DNA of 64,000 nt from Chitinophagaceae bacterium (GTDB lineage Bacteria; Bacteroidota; Bacteroidia; Chitinophagales; Chitinophagaceae), in NCBI GenBank assembly GCA_016702745.1, contig JADJDJ010000001.1, positions 930,001 through 994,000 on the forward strand, read 5' to 3'. The position numbers and the translations under genes are program-made. The notes beneath the pieces were generated by a model that was not told the origin of the DNA, ran no database searches, and saw only the letters and a program-made list of their open reading frames with translations. Shown piece by piece: positions 44,399 to 53,479 of the stretch (the stretch's first letter is position 1; every line of letters starts with the position of its first letter).

Positions 44399-46724
44399 TA
44401 ACCTCTATCTCGCTTACAAACAACCATGCCTTATTTCCTGCACCAGGGTTGCCGGAAGGAATGATACCGTAATTGCTGATGGAAACTCTGACGTAACGGG
44501 CATTAACTGGTTGCTGGAATTCACAGGGGGCCTGTCCGTCAATCATGACCGGATTAGATAAAGCGACCGTTGAAAATGTATTTCCATCTTCAGATACTTC
44601 AATACTGATACCTGCGGGTTGGTAGATCCAGCTGCCGGGCTGGTGGAGATAGTGCACTTTGACAAAGGCAATTTTATCGTTGGCGCCAAGGTCAATGGTG
44701 GCCACACAATCATCTCCGCTAAATCCGAGGAACTCACGTGACCGACCCATTCCTTTTTCATTGATCACACCGTTGACCAGGGTGAAGGCGCCATCACCGG
44801 GATAATTTTTGGAAGCCTCTTTAGTCAGACTGATTTTTTTCCCGGTGGCTTTATTGAAATGAAAGGTTTCGTAGACCGGATTTCCCAGGGCTTTATTTCC
44901 TTTCATACTAATGGCCGCAACCAGCATATCAGATTGTACAGGGATGGGTGTTGTATAAGTGGTACCTTCTGTGAACTTAAGGGCATAGGGTCTGCCTGCA
45001 TAATGAGTAATGTATTTAATATCGGATGCCGGCATTTTGGTATCGAGTTTCCAGATGACTCCCTTGTTATCTGCTGCGGGTAAGATGGAAGGAATCAGAT
45101 CAAAATAGGCTTTGCTGTAATTGACATTCCAACGCTCATATCTTTTAAACTGTGTCATCAGTCTTTGTTCAAAATTTTTCCAGTCCTTATTTTCAGGTGT
45201 ACTCCAGAGCACTTCACTGAGTGCGGCCATGCGTGGAAAGATCATGTATTCCACTTTCCGGGTATTCTTCATGTATTCTGTCCATACATTAGCCTGTGCG
45301 CCTAATATAAATTTTCCTTCTTCTTCAGTCAGCTCTGCAGGAACCGGATTCCATGCATACACTTTTTCGATTGGATTATAACCACCGATGGTAACGGAAT
45401 CTTCATTGGAAGATTGAGAATGATCAAAATAAACCGGTGAGCCAGGGGTCATGATGACTCCATGTTTTTGTTTAGCAGCTTCAATCCCGCCTTTCTCTCC
45501 ACGCCAGCTCATGACCACGGCATTGGGTGCCAGTCCGCCCTCCAGAATTTCATCCCATCCGATTAAAGTTTTGCCTTTGCTGTTCAGGTATTTTTCCATC
45601 CGCTGTATAAAATAACTCTGCAGTTCGTGTTCGTCTTTCAATTTATTCTCCTGCATTCTTTTCTGGCAATCGGTGCAACGTTTCCAGTTTTCCTTGGGGC
45701 ATTCGTCACCACCTACATGTAAATATTTAGAGGGGAAGAGCGGCATCACTTCATCCAGTACATCCTGGATAAAGACAAATGTTTTATCCTGCCCGGCGCA
45801 AAACACATCATCAAATACTCCCCAGGTTTGTTGTACCTGTTTGCCAGTACTATCACCGCTCCAGCTGGAGTTCTTTGGAAAATACTGAATGCTGGGTTCT
45901 TTGGGGAAGCAGCTCAGTTCGGGGTATGCGGCAATTGCTGCAGACGCATGACCGGGCATTTCAATTTCCGGGATAACATCCACGTAACGTTCTTTAGCAT
46001 ATCTAACGATCTCTTTTACTTCTTCCTGTGTATAGTATCCGCCGTATTGCTGCCCGTCATTTCCGTTCCCCGGATAGCTTCCAATGATGGTGCCATTTCT
46101 CCATCCGCCCACGGCAGTGAGTTTTGGGTATTTTTTGATTTCGATCCGCCAGCCCTGATCATCGGTGAGGTGCCAGTGAAAAGTATTGAGTTTATGATAG
46201 GCCAGGTAATCAATATAGCGTTTGATAAAATCCACCGGCCAGAAATGCCGGGCACAATCGAGGTGCATACCTCTGTATTCAAATCTGGCATGATCGAAAA
46301 TGCTGACCAGGGGAATTTCTTTTTTAGCACCAGGGTCAACCGGCATTAATTGAAAAAGGGTTTGAATGGCATGAAAGGCCGGTTCATTGAAATTACTGTT
46401 GATCAGTATTCCTTTTGGGGTTACCTCCAGTGTATAAGCTGGTTTGCCGGAGGTAGGCATTCTTTTCATGAAAAAATCAATATCGCCTTTGTTCCTGGTG
46501 CAGCCGCGTTTAATACTGATCCCGAATTGTTTTTTCATTTCCGTTTTCAAATAAGAAAATAACAGGTCCCAATCTCCGGCGGTGAAGCTATTTGACACTG
46601 TCATTTTATTTTTCAAGGGATAGGGGGATTGTTTTAACTCAACCGGTCGGGGAATAATGGAAATATCCTGTGAGAAAACCGGTGAGGCAAAAGCTAAAAA
46701 AAGAAAGACTGGCAGAAATCGCAT
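44394..46724 (-). CDS. GH20 beta-N-acetylhexosaminidase
   Basis: Secreted 776-aa glycoside hydrolase family 20 enzyme that removes terminal GlcNAc/GalNAc residues by substrate-assisted catalysis. Signal peptide at residues 1-18 (MRFLPVFLFLAFASPVFS). An N-terminal GH20b domain covers about 20-140. The catalytic barrel (about 145-500) has KLNTFHWHLTDDQGWRIEIKK, GYYTQEEVKEIVRYA, and the catalytic Asp-Glu pair in YLHVGGDECPKENW (D340-E341). C-terminal modules (about 560-776) look like a fibronectin/chitobiase-C type region followed by an F5/8-like beta-sandwich (FVKVHYLHQPGSWIYQPAGI). Intact. Directly upstream of nagB in orientation, giving a GlcNAc release and catabolism pair. Confidence 0.95.
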   Translation of the reverse strand: MRFLPVFLFLAFASPVFSQDISIIPRPVELKQSPYPLKNKMTVSNSFTAGDWDLLFSYLKTEMKKQFGISIKRGCTRNKGDIDFFMKRMPTSGKPAYTLEVTPKGILINSNFNEPAFHAIQTLFQLMPVDPGAKKEIPLVSIFDHARFEYRGMHLDCARHFWPVDFIKRYIDYLAYHKLNTFHWHLTDDQGWRIEIKKYPKLTAVGGWRNGTIIGSYPGNGNDGQQYGGYYTQEEVKEIVRYAKERYVDVIPEIEMPGHASAAIAAYPELSCFPKEPSIQYFPKNSSWSGDSTGKQVQQTWGVFDDVFCAGQDKTFVFIQDVLDEVMPLFPSKYLHVGGDECPKENWKRCTDCQKRMQENKLKDEHELQSYFIQRMEKYLNSKGKTLIGWDEILEGGLAPNAVVMSWRGEKGGIEAAKQKHGVIMTPGSPVYFDHSQSSNEDSVTIGGYNPIEKVYAWNPVPAELTEEEGKFILGAQANVWTEYMKNTRKVEYMIFPRMAALSEVLWSTPENKDWKNFEQRLMTQFKRYERWNVNYSKAYFDLIPSILPAADNKGVIWKLDTKMPASDIKYITHYAGRPYALKFTEGTTYTTPIPVQSDMLVAAISMKGNKALGNPVYETFHFNKATGKKISLTKEASKNYPGDGAFTLVNGVINEKGMGRSREFLGFSGDDCVATIDLGANDKIAFVKVHYLHQPGSWIYQPAGISIEVSEDGNTFSTVALSNPVMIDGQAPCEFQQPVNARYVRVSISNYGIIPSGNPGAGNKAWLFVSEIEVN

Positions 46725-46780
46725 TTCGGAAGGTTTTATTGGCCTAAATTAGCCATTCTTCATCAGTAACCATTCCATTT

Positions 46781-47272
46781 ATGCAAACAAATGAATCTGT
46801 AATTACAAAATTCTATACCGCTTTCCAGCAGCGGGATGCCGCCACGATGAATAGTTGTTATAGTGAGGATATTGTTTTCAGTGATCCGGCCTTTGGACTC
46901 CTGAAAGGAGATGAAGTGAGGGCCATGTGGGAAATGCTTTGTAAGAATGCGAAGGATTTCTCGCTAACCTTTTCCAATATTCAGTTGCTGGATGAAGAGT
47001 ATGCTACCTGTAACTGGGTGGCTACCTATACTTTTTCCAAAACCGGCCGCAAAGTGGTGAATCATATCAAGGCCTTTATGCGACTGAAGGACGGAATTAT
47101 TATCGAACACAGCGATGCCTTTAAACTCAGCAAATGGGCTTCCCAGGCCCTGGGCTGGAAGGGCGCTTTATTTGGCTGGATGGGTTGGATGCAAAGAAAA
47201 ATACAGAAGGGGGCGAGGAAGAGTTTGGGGGAGTTTATGGGAAGTCGTGAGTCTTTAGTCGATAGTCTTTAG
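46781..47272 (+). CDS. SnoaL-like nuclear transport factor 2-family protein
   Basis: A 163-aa protein of the NTF2-like superfamily, similar to limonene-epoxide hydrolase/ketosteroid isomerase-like folds; no substrate can be given. The domain covers about residues 5-125: FYTAFQQRDAATMNSCYSED, then FSDPAFGLLKGDEVRAMWEM, CNWVATYTFSKTGRKVVNHI and FMRLKDGIIIEHSDAFKLSKW. The last ten or so residues (GSRESLVDSL) are read from the heptamer repeat, so the true end may once have been shorter. Divergent from the GH20 gene, 56 bp apart. Confidence 0.85.
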   Translation: MQTNESVITKFYTAFQQRDAATMNSCYSEDIVFSDPAFGLLKGDEVRAMWEMLCKNAKDFSLTFSNIQLLDEEYATCNWVATYTFSKTGRKVVNHIKAFMRLKDGIIIEHSDAFKLSKWASQALGWKGALFGWMGWMQRKIQKGARKSLGEFMGSRESLVDSL

Positions 47273-47361
47273 TCGGCAGTCGCCAGTCATCAGTCGCCAG
47301 TCATCAGTCGGCAGTCGACAGTCAGCAGTCATCAGTCAACAGTCGACAGTCATCAGTCGAA
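47264..47361. repeat. CAGTC heptamer array after the SnoaL-like gene
   Basis: About thirteen imperfect 7-bp units (CAGTCGG, CAGTCAT, CAGTCGA, CAGTCAA) run directly from the 3' end of the SnoaL-like gene. The stop codon itself lies in the first unit. The gap to the pirin gene carries further TGACTAT-type stretches. Confidence 0.85.
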
Positions 47362-47427
47362 CATCTTCCAACAATAACGAAAGGCTGAATGGTACACACT
47401 AATGACTATAGACTAATGACTATGGAC

Positions 47428-48303
47428 TTATTCCAAGTTCCCGAACTTCCCCGCATTCGCATCCCGGATGGCCTGTTCCACTTCGGGCCAGGTATTCATC
47501 AGGAATGGGCCGTAAGCAGCAATGGGTTCATTAATGGGTTCGCCTGATAAAACCAATACGATACTATTCTCCGTGGCTTTGATCTGAATTTCTTCTCCTT
47601 CATTGCGGAATAAAACAAAATGATCGGTGGCTACCATACTGCCATTGATCTCCATATTTCCTTCGATCACTAACATACCGGTATTATAATGAGCAGGAAA
47701 TGTTAGATCGGAAATTGCATTTTGTTGAAGACGTGCATTATAGACCTGCATAGGACTGAAAGTAAAGGCCGGTCCCTGTGTTTCTTTATAAGCTCCGGCA
47801 ATGACTTCAATAAAGCTTTGTCCATCATCTAAAATATGACGACCCATTTGCTGATGAGTGATCTCCTGGTATTTGGGATTAGTTTTTTTATAGGCAGCGG
47901 GCAGGTTCACCCAAAGCTGTACCATCTGAAACAAGCCTCCTGTTTTACTGAATCCTTCTTCATGGTATTCTTTATGCAATAAACCGGAACCGGCCGTCAT
48001 CCATTGCACATCCCCTTCACCAATGATACCGTGATTACCGGCACTGTCGTGGTGGGCAATTTTGCCATGATAGGCTATGGTTACTGTTTCAAAACCGGCA
48101 TGCGGATGTACACCCACGCCCCTGGGTTCGGGGGAAGGAGAGAAATCAATTTTAGCGCCATAGTCGAGCAGGAAAAAGGGACTCATCCTTTTTTTATCAA
48201 TAAGTCTTCCACCCGGGAAAAAACTATGCACCCTGAATCCGTCACCCACCATGTGGGGCGGGGGAGGGGTGATGATATGTTCGATTGTTTTGAGCGATTT
48301 CAT
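47428..48303 (-). CDS. Pirin-family bicupin protein
   Basis: A 291-aa two-domain cupin of the pirin family. The N-terminal cupin binds iron through VHPHAGFETV (His and Glu ligands), with HHDSAGN and QWMTAGSGLLHKEYHEE completing the site. The C-terminal cupin (about residues 180-290) lacks the metal ligands (AHYNTGMLVIEGNMEINGS). Some bacterial pirins act as quercetin dioxygenases and others regulate gene expression; neither role is shown here. The long motif GGRLIDKKRMSPFFLLDYG and the C-terminal GPFLMNTWPEVEQAIRDANAG are conserved. Intact. Probably not cotranscribed with the second pirin, since there is a repeat-filled gap. Confidence 0.92.
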   Translation of the reverse strand: MKSLKTIEHIITPPPPHMVGDGFRVHSFFPGGRLIDKKRMSPFFLLDYGAKIDFSPSPEPRGVGVHPHAGFETVTIAYHGKIAHHDSAGNHGIIGEGDVQWMTAGSGLLHKEYHEEGFSKTGGLFQMVQLWVNLPAAYKKTNPKYQEITHQQMGRHILDDGQSFIEVIAGAYKETQGPAFTFSPMQVYNARLQQNAISDLTFPAHYNTGMLVIEGNMEINGSMVATDHFVLFRNEGEEIQIKATENSIVLVLSGEPINEPIAAYGPFLMNTWPEVEQAIRDANAGKFGNLE

Positions 48304-48400
48304 GTATAGTCCTTAGTCCTGTTTCGATAGTCTTTAGTCAGCCCCAGCCCTAAGGGGAGGAGTCTGAGTCGAGAGAAGGGAGTCGAGAGTAAGTTATCGA

Positions 48401-48489
48401 TAATCGAATACCCAATACCTAATATCCAAACCCGCCTTGCCAAGGCTTGGCGGGCGAAGCAATATCCTAATATCCCAATATCTTAATAT
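48401..48489. repeat. AT-rich repeats with an inverted repeat between pirin genes
   Basis: AATACCC/AATATCC units flank an inverted repeat CCCGCCTTGCC...GGCTTGGCGGG at 48431-48454. Units of AATATCC and AATATCTT continue to the second pirin's stop codon at 48490. The layout resembles the windows at 1-120, 50941-51010 and 58680-58730. Confidence 0.8.
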
Positions 48490-49202
48490 CTAACTAACCG
48501 GTACCTCCATCAGCAATACTTCCGCATCTGTGTTGGCTTTGAGATCAAAACCGGTAGCATCAGTAATTCCCAATCCGTCTCTTCTCTGTAATATTTCTCC
48601 ATTAATGGATACTTCTCCTTCAATTACAAAAACATAAACACCGTTCCCCTTTTTTTTCAATTGATAGATGGTCTGTCAATCTTTATCCAGTTTTCCCAGA
48701 CTGAACCAGGCTTCCTGGTGGATTTGAACACCGGAATCATTGGATCCAAGGGGAGATACAATGGTGAGCAGACGATTATGTTTTTCTGTATCTGAAAATG
48801 CTGCTGATCATAACGCGGTTCAACATTCTTTTGATTGGGAATAACCCAGATCTGGAAGAACTCAACCGGCTGATCATGGTTTTTATTTTTTTCGGAGTGT
48901 TGAATACCAGTTCCGGCACTCATCACCTGTACATCTCCTTGCCGGATCACCTGAGTATTACCCATACTGTCCTGATGTTCCAGGTCGCCGCTGGTGGGTA
49001 TGGAAATGATTTCCATATTATCATGCGGGTGTACGCCAAAGCCCATTCCACCGGCAACGGTATCATCATTCAGTACCCGGAGGGCACCAAAATGCACGCG
49101 ATCCGCCTGGTAATAGCTGCCAAAACTGAAAGTATGAAAGGAGTCCAGCCAGCCGTGATTGGCATGACCGCGTGTGTTTGCTTTATGTATGATGGTTTTC
49201 AT
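48490..49202 (-). CDS. Pirin-family protein, YhaK-like (frameshift and stop)
   Basis: A second pirin-type bicupin, about 237 aa after repair. The iron-binding cupin is complete: GFGVHPHDNMEIISIPTSGD and DVQVMSAGTGIQHSEKN. The frame breaks opposite the T run at 48781-48785, where adding one A gives QKKHNRLLTIVSPLGSND. An in-frame TGA then occurs opposite 48676-48678 (after KLDKD), past which the frame continues as QTIYQLKKKGNGVYVFVIEG to the stop at 48490 (EVLLMEVPVS). The C-terminal cupin is the YhaK-type (about 150-237). A single substitution would explain the TGA. It lies 10 bp upstream of the FMN reductase 3' end and the two are likely cotranscribed. Confidence 0.83.
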
Positions 49203-49212
49203 TTCTGTTGTT

Positions 49213-49771
49213 TTATACGGTTACTTTTTCAACAACAACTTTTTCAGCGAGCCATAGAAATTCAGTAATAAAGTTATGGGCGGCATTCTGGAAACTTTCG
49301 TCGATCAGATCCCCATCAGGACTGAATTTTTTATCTACGGCCGGTGTTATCAGCATATATGGAGAAGCAATTCCGAAAAGCGCCGGTACCAATTGCAGCA
49401 ATTGCTGGGAAGCACGCATACCACCCATGGCTCCGGGGGAGGCCGTTACAATTCCAAAGGGCTGGTGATGTCTTTTTGGAAAGTGATCCAGCAGATTCTT
49501 CATGGCAGGAGAGTAGCTCCCATTATATTCCGGGGTAACCAGGATATACCCATCTGCGTTGAAAATTTTTTTCCGCCAGGGGCTGAAGTTCAACCGGAGC
49601 TTTATCGGGTGTAACCCATACCGTTTGTACCGGTGGTACATCCCAGTCTTTCATTTCGATCAGATCAATTTCATGGCTGCTGTTTTTTTTCAGCCAGCCC
49701 TGAAGGTAAAGGGCTACACGTCGGGTAACACTGGCGGTTCGGGGACTTCCTGATATGATTGCGATTCTCAT
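49213..49771 (-). CDS. NADPH-dependent FMN reductase family protein (frameshift)
   Basis: Flavodoxin-like reductase of the azoreductase/quinone reductase type, which uses NAD(P)H and FMN. N-terminal SGSPRTASVTRRVALYLQ holds the FMN phosphate loop, and YILVTPEYNGSYSPAMKNLLD is the family signature. SPGAMGGMRASQQLLQLV is the second conserved block. One extra A (T run 49566-49572 on the plus strand) breaks the frame after PLAEK; removing it gives LAEKIFNADGYILVTPEYNG. Repaired length is 185 aa. The gene is paired with the second pirin downstream, a combination frequent in bacteria exposed to quinones or flavonoids. Confidence 0.87.
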
Positions 49772-49904
49772 TTTTTTGTATTTAGAATGTAAAGATAATG
49801 AATCAATGTTTAAACATCAAATATTTATTCTTTCGGTTTTGTTAATCCTTTTTAGCATGAAATGGGCCGGAAACGATTAATTTCGGTTTGTTTAAAGCAA
49901 CAAC

Positions 49905-50940
49905 ATGATTAACAGGCGAAAGTTTATTCAGGCCTCTGCATTTACCGGACTCGCAACTGCCATCGGGCAGCCCTTGAGGGAAGTGATCTGCATACTGGTA
50001 TCAAAGGGAAGCCCCTGGTGGTATCAACCTGGGATGCAGGAATCAGGGCTAATAAGGCTGCCTGGGATGTTCTCAGTAAAGGGGCAGGGCACTGGATGCG
50101 GTAGAGAAAGGGGTGATGGTAACAGAAGGTGAACAAAACTGCTGTGTGGGGCTGGGTGCCAATCCTGACCGCGATGGTTTTGTGACCCTGGATGCCTGTA
50201 TCATGGATGAATTTTCGAATTGCGGGAGTGTGGCTTTTCTGGAAAGAATCAAACACCCGATTTCTGTTGCACGCAGGGTGATGGAAAAAACGCCTCATGT
50301 GATGCTGGTGGGTATCGGTGCCCAGCAATTTGCAGTGGCTGAAGGATTTCCTTTGGAAGAACAAAAACTATCTCCGGAAGCTGAAAAATCATATAAAGAC
50401 TGGCTGATCAAATCTGAATACAAACCGCCTGTTATCAATATTGAAAAAAAACAGGGAGGACACGGGCCTTTTGCACCGGCGAAGCTCGATAACGGAGAAT
50501 GGAATCATGATACCATCGGGATGGTGGCCATGGATACAAATGGAAATCTGAGCGGAAGCTGTACTACCAGCGGTGCCGGTTTTAAAATGCGGGGCAGACT
50601 GGGAGATTCACCCATTATTGGGGCGGGATTATTTGTAGACAATGAGGTGGGGGCCTGTACTGCCACTGGTCAAGGGGAAGATGTGATACGTGTTGCAGGT
50701 TCTCATTCTGTAGTGGAACTGATGCGGCAGGGATTATCACCCGAAATGGCCTGTAAAAAAGTTATTGAAAGAATAATCAGAATCAAAGGCCCTAAGGCAA
50801 AAGATATACAAGTCGGTTTTCTCGCCATCAATAAAAAAGGTCAAGTGGGTGCTTATTCCATTCACAAAGGTTTTGAATATGCCATCCGGACCAATGCCGG
50901 TGAGCAATTGGTGAAGGCGAAGTTTGTGATGGGGGAGTAG
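49905..50940 (+). CDS. N4-glycosylasparaginase-like Ntn hydrolase (two frameshifts)
   Basis: N-terminal-nucleophile hydrolase resembling bacterial glycosylasparaginases, which cleave the GlcNAc-Asn bond, or the related isoaspartyl peptidases. The precursor autocleaves before a threonine: candidate Thr in NHDTIGMVAMD. Other signatures are DRDGFVTLDACIMDE, HPISVARRVMEKTPHVMLVG and the ligand loop RGRLGDSPIIGAGLF. A signal-like start is MINRRKFIQASAFTGLATAIG (twin-arginine-like). One G seems missing in each of two runs, at 49978-49980 and 50081-50084; inserting both joins QPLRGSDLHTGIKGKPLVV and LSKGGRALDAVEKGVMV into about 345 aa. It pairs functionally with GlcNAc-releasing GH20, although separated by 3 kb. 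Confidence 0.85.
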
Positions 50941-51125
50941 GAATTAGGAATTGGGTATTAGGTATTGCTTGCCCGCCTTTGCCCGCAGAAGCTTTAGCGA
51001 AGGCGGGAGATGTTGAGTTGTTTAGCCATCACCGAGTTCAGCGCCAGTTAATTCAACAGCCGACTCCGGGATAAAGACTGATAGTCCCGATAGCTATCGG
51101 GAGACTGACTGCTGACTGTCGACTG
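50941..51125. repeat. Repeats between the asparaginase-like gene and cutC
   Basis: TATTAGGTATT-type units at 50941-50970, an inverted repeat CCCGCC...GGCGGG at 50972-51006 containing TTTAGCGAAGGCGGG, and the palindrome TCCCGATAGCTATCGGGA at 51085-51102. TGACTGC/TGACTGT heptamers follow to about 51125. No gene. Confidence 0.8.
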
Positions 51126-51152
51126 CTTTCTTTCTGACTATATTTTTTAAAC

Positions 51153-51887
51153 ATGAAATACATCATCGAAGTAGCCACCTCCGATTTCAGCACAACCGCT
51201 TCTGCAGTGGAGGGTGGGGCTGACCGGATTGAATTATGTGGCAACCTGGCCGAAGGGGGAACAACTCCCTCTTATGGAACCATCCGGCAGTGCCGTGAGG
51301 CATTTTCAGTTTTACTGTATCCGATCATTCGCCCGAGAGGGGGTGATTTTTTGTATTCAGCAGCAGAGTTTGAAATCATGTTGCAGGATGTAAAAATCTG
51401 CCAGGAACTGGGATGCGATGGCGTGGTGATCGGTATGCTCAATCCGGATGGCAGTATTGCGACGGAGGATTGTAAACGCCTGGTGGATGCTGCATATCCC
51501 ATGGGTGTTACTTTTCACCGGGCTTTTGATCGTTGCCTTGACCCATTTGAAGCAATGGAACAAATCATTGCGATGGGTTGTGAACGAATCCTTACATCCG
51601 GACAAAGACCCGCTGCACCGGATGGAGTGGATCTGATTACCAAACTGAATCAAACTGCGGATAACCGGATCATCATCATGCCCGGCAGTGGGGTGCGTGC
51701 TGAAAATATTAAAATGCTGGCGACTAAGACCGGTTGCCATGAATTTCATTCCTCGTTACGGGGAAAACTGGCCAGTATAATGGAATATGTACATCCTGGC
51801 TTTGCGGGTTCTTCCGAAAGTTATATGAATAACTGGATCAATCCGGAAGATGTACGAATGCTGCGGCAGGCACTGCAACAGGTTTAA
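51153..51887 (+). CDS. cutC: CutC-family protein
   Basis: A 244-aa TIM-barrel protein of the CutC family. Historically linked to copper homeostasis in E. coli, though the enzymatic function is uncertain. The N-terminus is EVATSDFSTTASAVEGGADRIELC, typical of the family, followed by LAEGGTTPSYGTIRQCREA, RPRGGDFLYSAAEFEIML, GCDGVVIGMLNPDGSI, MGVTFHRAFDRCLDPFEAMEQ and the distinct ERILTSGQRPAAPDG. The central cysteine and histidine of the family are present (LCGNLAEGG, HRAFD). Intact; start ATG 51153. Downstream the convergent TIM-barrel gene begins 26 bp away. Confidence 0.93.
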   Translation: MKYIIEVATSDFSTTASAVEGGADRIELCGNLAEGGTTPSYGTIRQCREAFSVLLYPIIRPRGGDFLYSAAEFEIMLQDVKICQELGCDGVVIGMLNPDGSIATEDCKRLVDAAYPMGVTFHRAFDRCLDPFEAMEQIIAMGCERILTSGQRPAAPDGVDLITKLNQTADNRIIIMPGSGVRAENIKMLATKTGCHEFHSSLRGKLASIMEYVHPGFAGSSESYMNNWINPEDVRMLRQALQQV

Positions 51888-51913
51888 GAAGCGTTTCAAC
51901 AATTTGATTGTTG

Positions 51914-52807
51914 TCAGATCTTCAGTTTCTTCATGTATCCGGCATTTACTTTCACGGCTGCCAATGGAGTGCCATTTGGATAAGCTTCCTGCTCCACGAT
52001 AAAATGCTTCATACCATTATCGGCAGCGGTCTTCAAAACAGATTTCCAGTTGATGCTACCTGTGCCCAGGTCAACCGAGTTCTTGCCATTGTCGGTGCCG
52101 GGTGTTTTGCTGCGGTCCTTAACATGACAAAGTCTGAAACGGTTTTTATATTTTTTAAACCAGGCTTCGGGATCCTGGCCCCCTGCAACCACCCAGTAAA
52201 TATCCATTTCAAAGTCAACGAGGGAAGGGTCTGTTTCATTCATCATCACATCCTGCGGTAATTGTCCTTCCTGGGTTTTGAAACTATAGTCGTGGTTATG
52301 GTAAGCGAATTGGATACCTTCTGTTTTGCAGATATTACCACATTCATTGAATCTGGCGGCGGCTTTTTTAAATTCATCCAGTGATTTCTGTGGACCGAGC
52401 CAGGGACAGATCAGGTATTTCATACCAATAGCTGCGGCATCGGCTGCTTTCTTCTGGAAATCTTTGCTGATATCACAATGACTGGCCACGATGGTCATGC
52501 CCAGGTCGTCCATGTATTTTTTGAAACCGGTATTGCCCATTCCCCAGAACATACCTTTGGCCCCTTCATAACTTTCGATTTGTTTATAACCGAATGAGGC
52601 AACCTGTTTCAGCACAGCGGCGGGGTCTTTGGGCATATCATCCCGCAGTGTATAGAGTTGTAAACCAAAATTGGACAAATCAGCGCCGACACCGGGAGCC
52701 ATTTCAATAGCAGGTGCTGTAGTTTTAACAGCACAGGAGGGCAGGAGGATGGATCCCATGGCCACCGCTCCGGTTAATTTCAAAAATTTTCTTCTCTCGT
52801 TGTTCAT
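51914..52807 (-). CDS. Tat-exported sugar phosphate isomerase/epimerase-like protein
   Basis: AP-endonuclease-2/xylose-isomerase-like TIM barrel, 297 aa, exported. N-terminal RRKFLKLTGAVAMGSILLPSC has a Tat-like twin arginine and a possible lipobox cysteine at about residue 26. Metal-ligand positions of the barrel family appear in IVASHCDISKD, AYHNHDYSF, DFEMDIYWV and HVKDRS, then FIVEQEAYPNG. Family members isomerise or epimerise sugars, or act on 3-keto-glycosides as lyases. Here the gene lies at the 3' end of a run of six minus-strand genes including a GMC oxidoreductase, so a periplasmic role in keto-sugar chemistry is likely (inference). Intact. Confidence 0.85.
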   Translation of the reverse strand: MNNERRKFLKLTGAVAMGSILLPSCAVKTTAPAIEMAPGVGADLSNFGLQLYTLRDDMPKDPAAVLKQVASFGYKQIESYEGAKGMFWGMGNTGFKKYMDDLGMTIVASHCDISKDFQKKAADAAAIGMKYLICPWLGPQKSLDEFKKAAARFNECGNICKTEGIQFAYHNHDYSFKTQEGQLPQDVMMNETDPSLVDFEMDIYWVVAGGQDPEAWFKKYKNRFRLCHVKDRSKTPGTDNGKNSVDLGTGSINWKSVLKTAADNGMKHFIVEQEAYPNGTPLAAVKVNAGYMKKLKI

Positions 52808-52824
52808 CGTATTTTATTTTTTCA

Positions 52825-53459
52825 TCAGGCCCAGGCACGATCACCTTTTGTATAAGGAAATGCACCATCAAATTTACCAGGAACGGGGAGATGTCTCAAT
52901 GCCTGAGTCATGCCAATCTTGGAACTGAAATACCCATTCAGGGTCAGTTGTTTCATCATGGTATAATAATGAGGAGGCTCGGATACAAATTCTTTATGGT
53001 CTTTCCAGGCCAGTTTCTCATTTTCTTTATCCAATGCTTCTCTCTTTGCTTTATTTCTTTCATCACGCCCTTTGTTATATTCCGTTGCTTCTTTTTCAAG
53101 CGTAATAAGGAAATCATGGCGTTGCTGTGGGGTACAATCCATATAGGATTTGCTATTGGCTTTTTGCAGGCTTCTTCCAGGCTGCTGATTCCTTTCATGA
53201 AAACATCCTGTTCTGCCTGGGTATAACAATCGGTGATCATGACTTTCATGTATTCACCAATCTGCGCAGCTTTGGCTCCCGGAACATTGGTAGCCGGAAT
53301 GATGGTCTCCCCGATTTCATCCAGCAATGAAATCTGCGAAGCGCTGAATCCGGCTTCTGATTTGGCCCCGTTTTTACATCCGGTAAGCATGAGTTCACCA
53401 CCCACTACGGCACCGCCTGTAACGATGGCAATCATTTTTAATAGTTCTCTTCTGTCCAT
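52825..53459 (-). CDS. Gluconate 2-dehydrogenase subunit 3-family protein (frameshift)
   Basis: Small subunit that supports export and activity of a GMC flavoprotein dehydrogenase. Signal region MDRRELLKMIAIVTGGAVVGG carries a twin-arginine motif and LTGC as a lipobox candidate. The core reads SASQISLLDEIGETIIPATNVPGAK, followed by a helical domain. One A is missing opposite the T run at 53161-53165: inserting it gives SLEEACKKANSKSYMDCTPQQ, and the frame continues through LTLNGYFSSKIGMTQAL to 52825 (about 211 aa). It is 20 bp downstream of the GMC gene, the standard order for glycoside/gluconate dehydrogenases. Confidence 0.88.
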
Positions 53460-53479
53460 ATACCTGAGAAATTAGGTTA

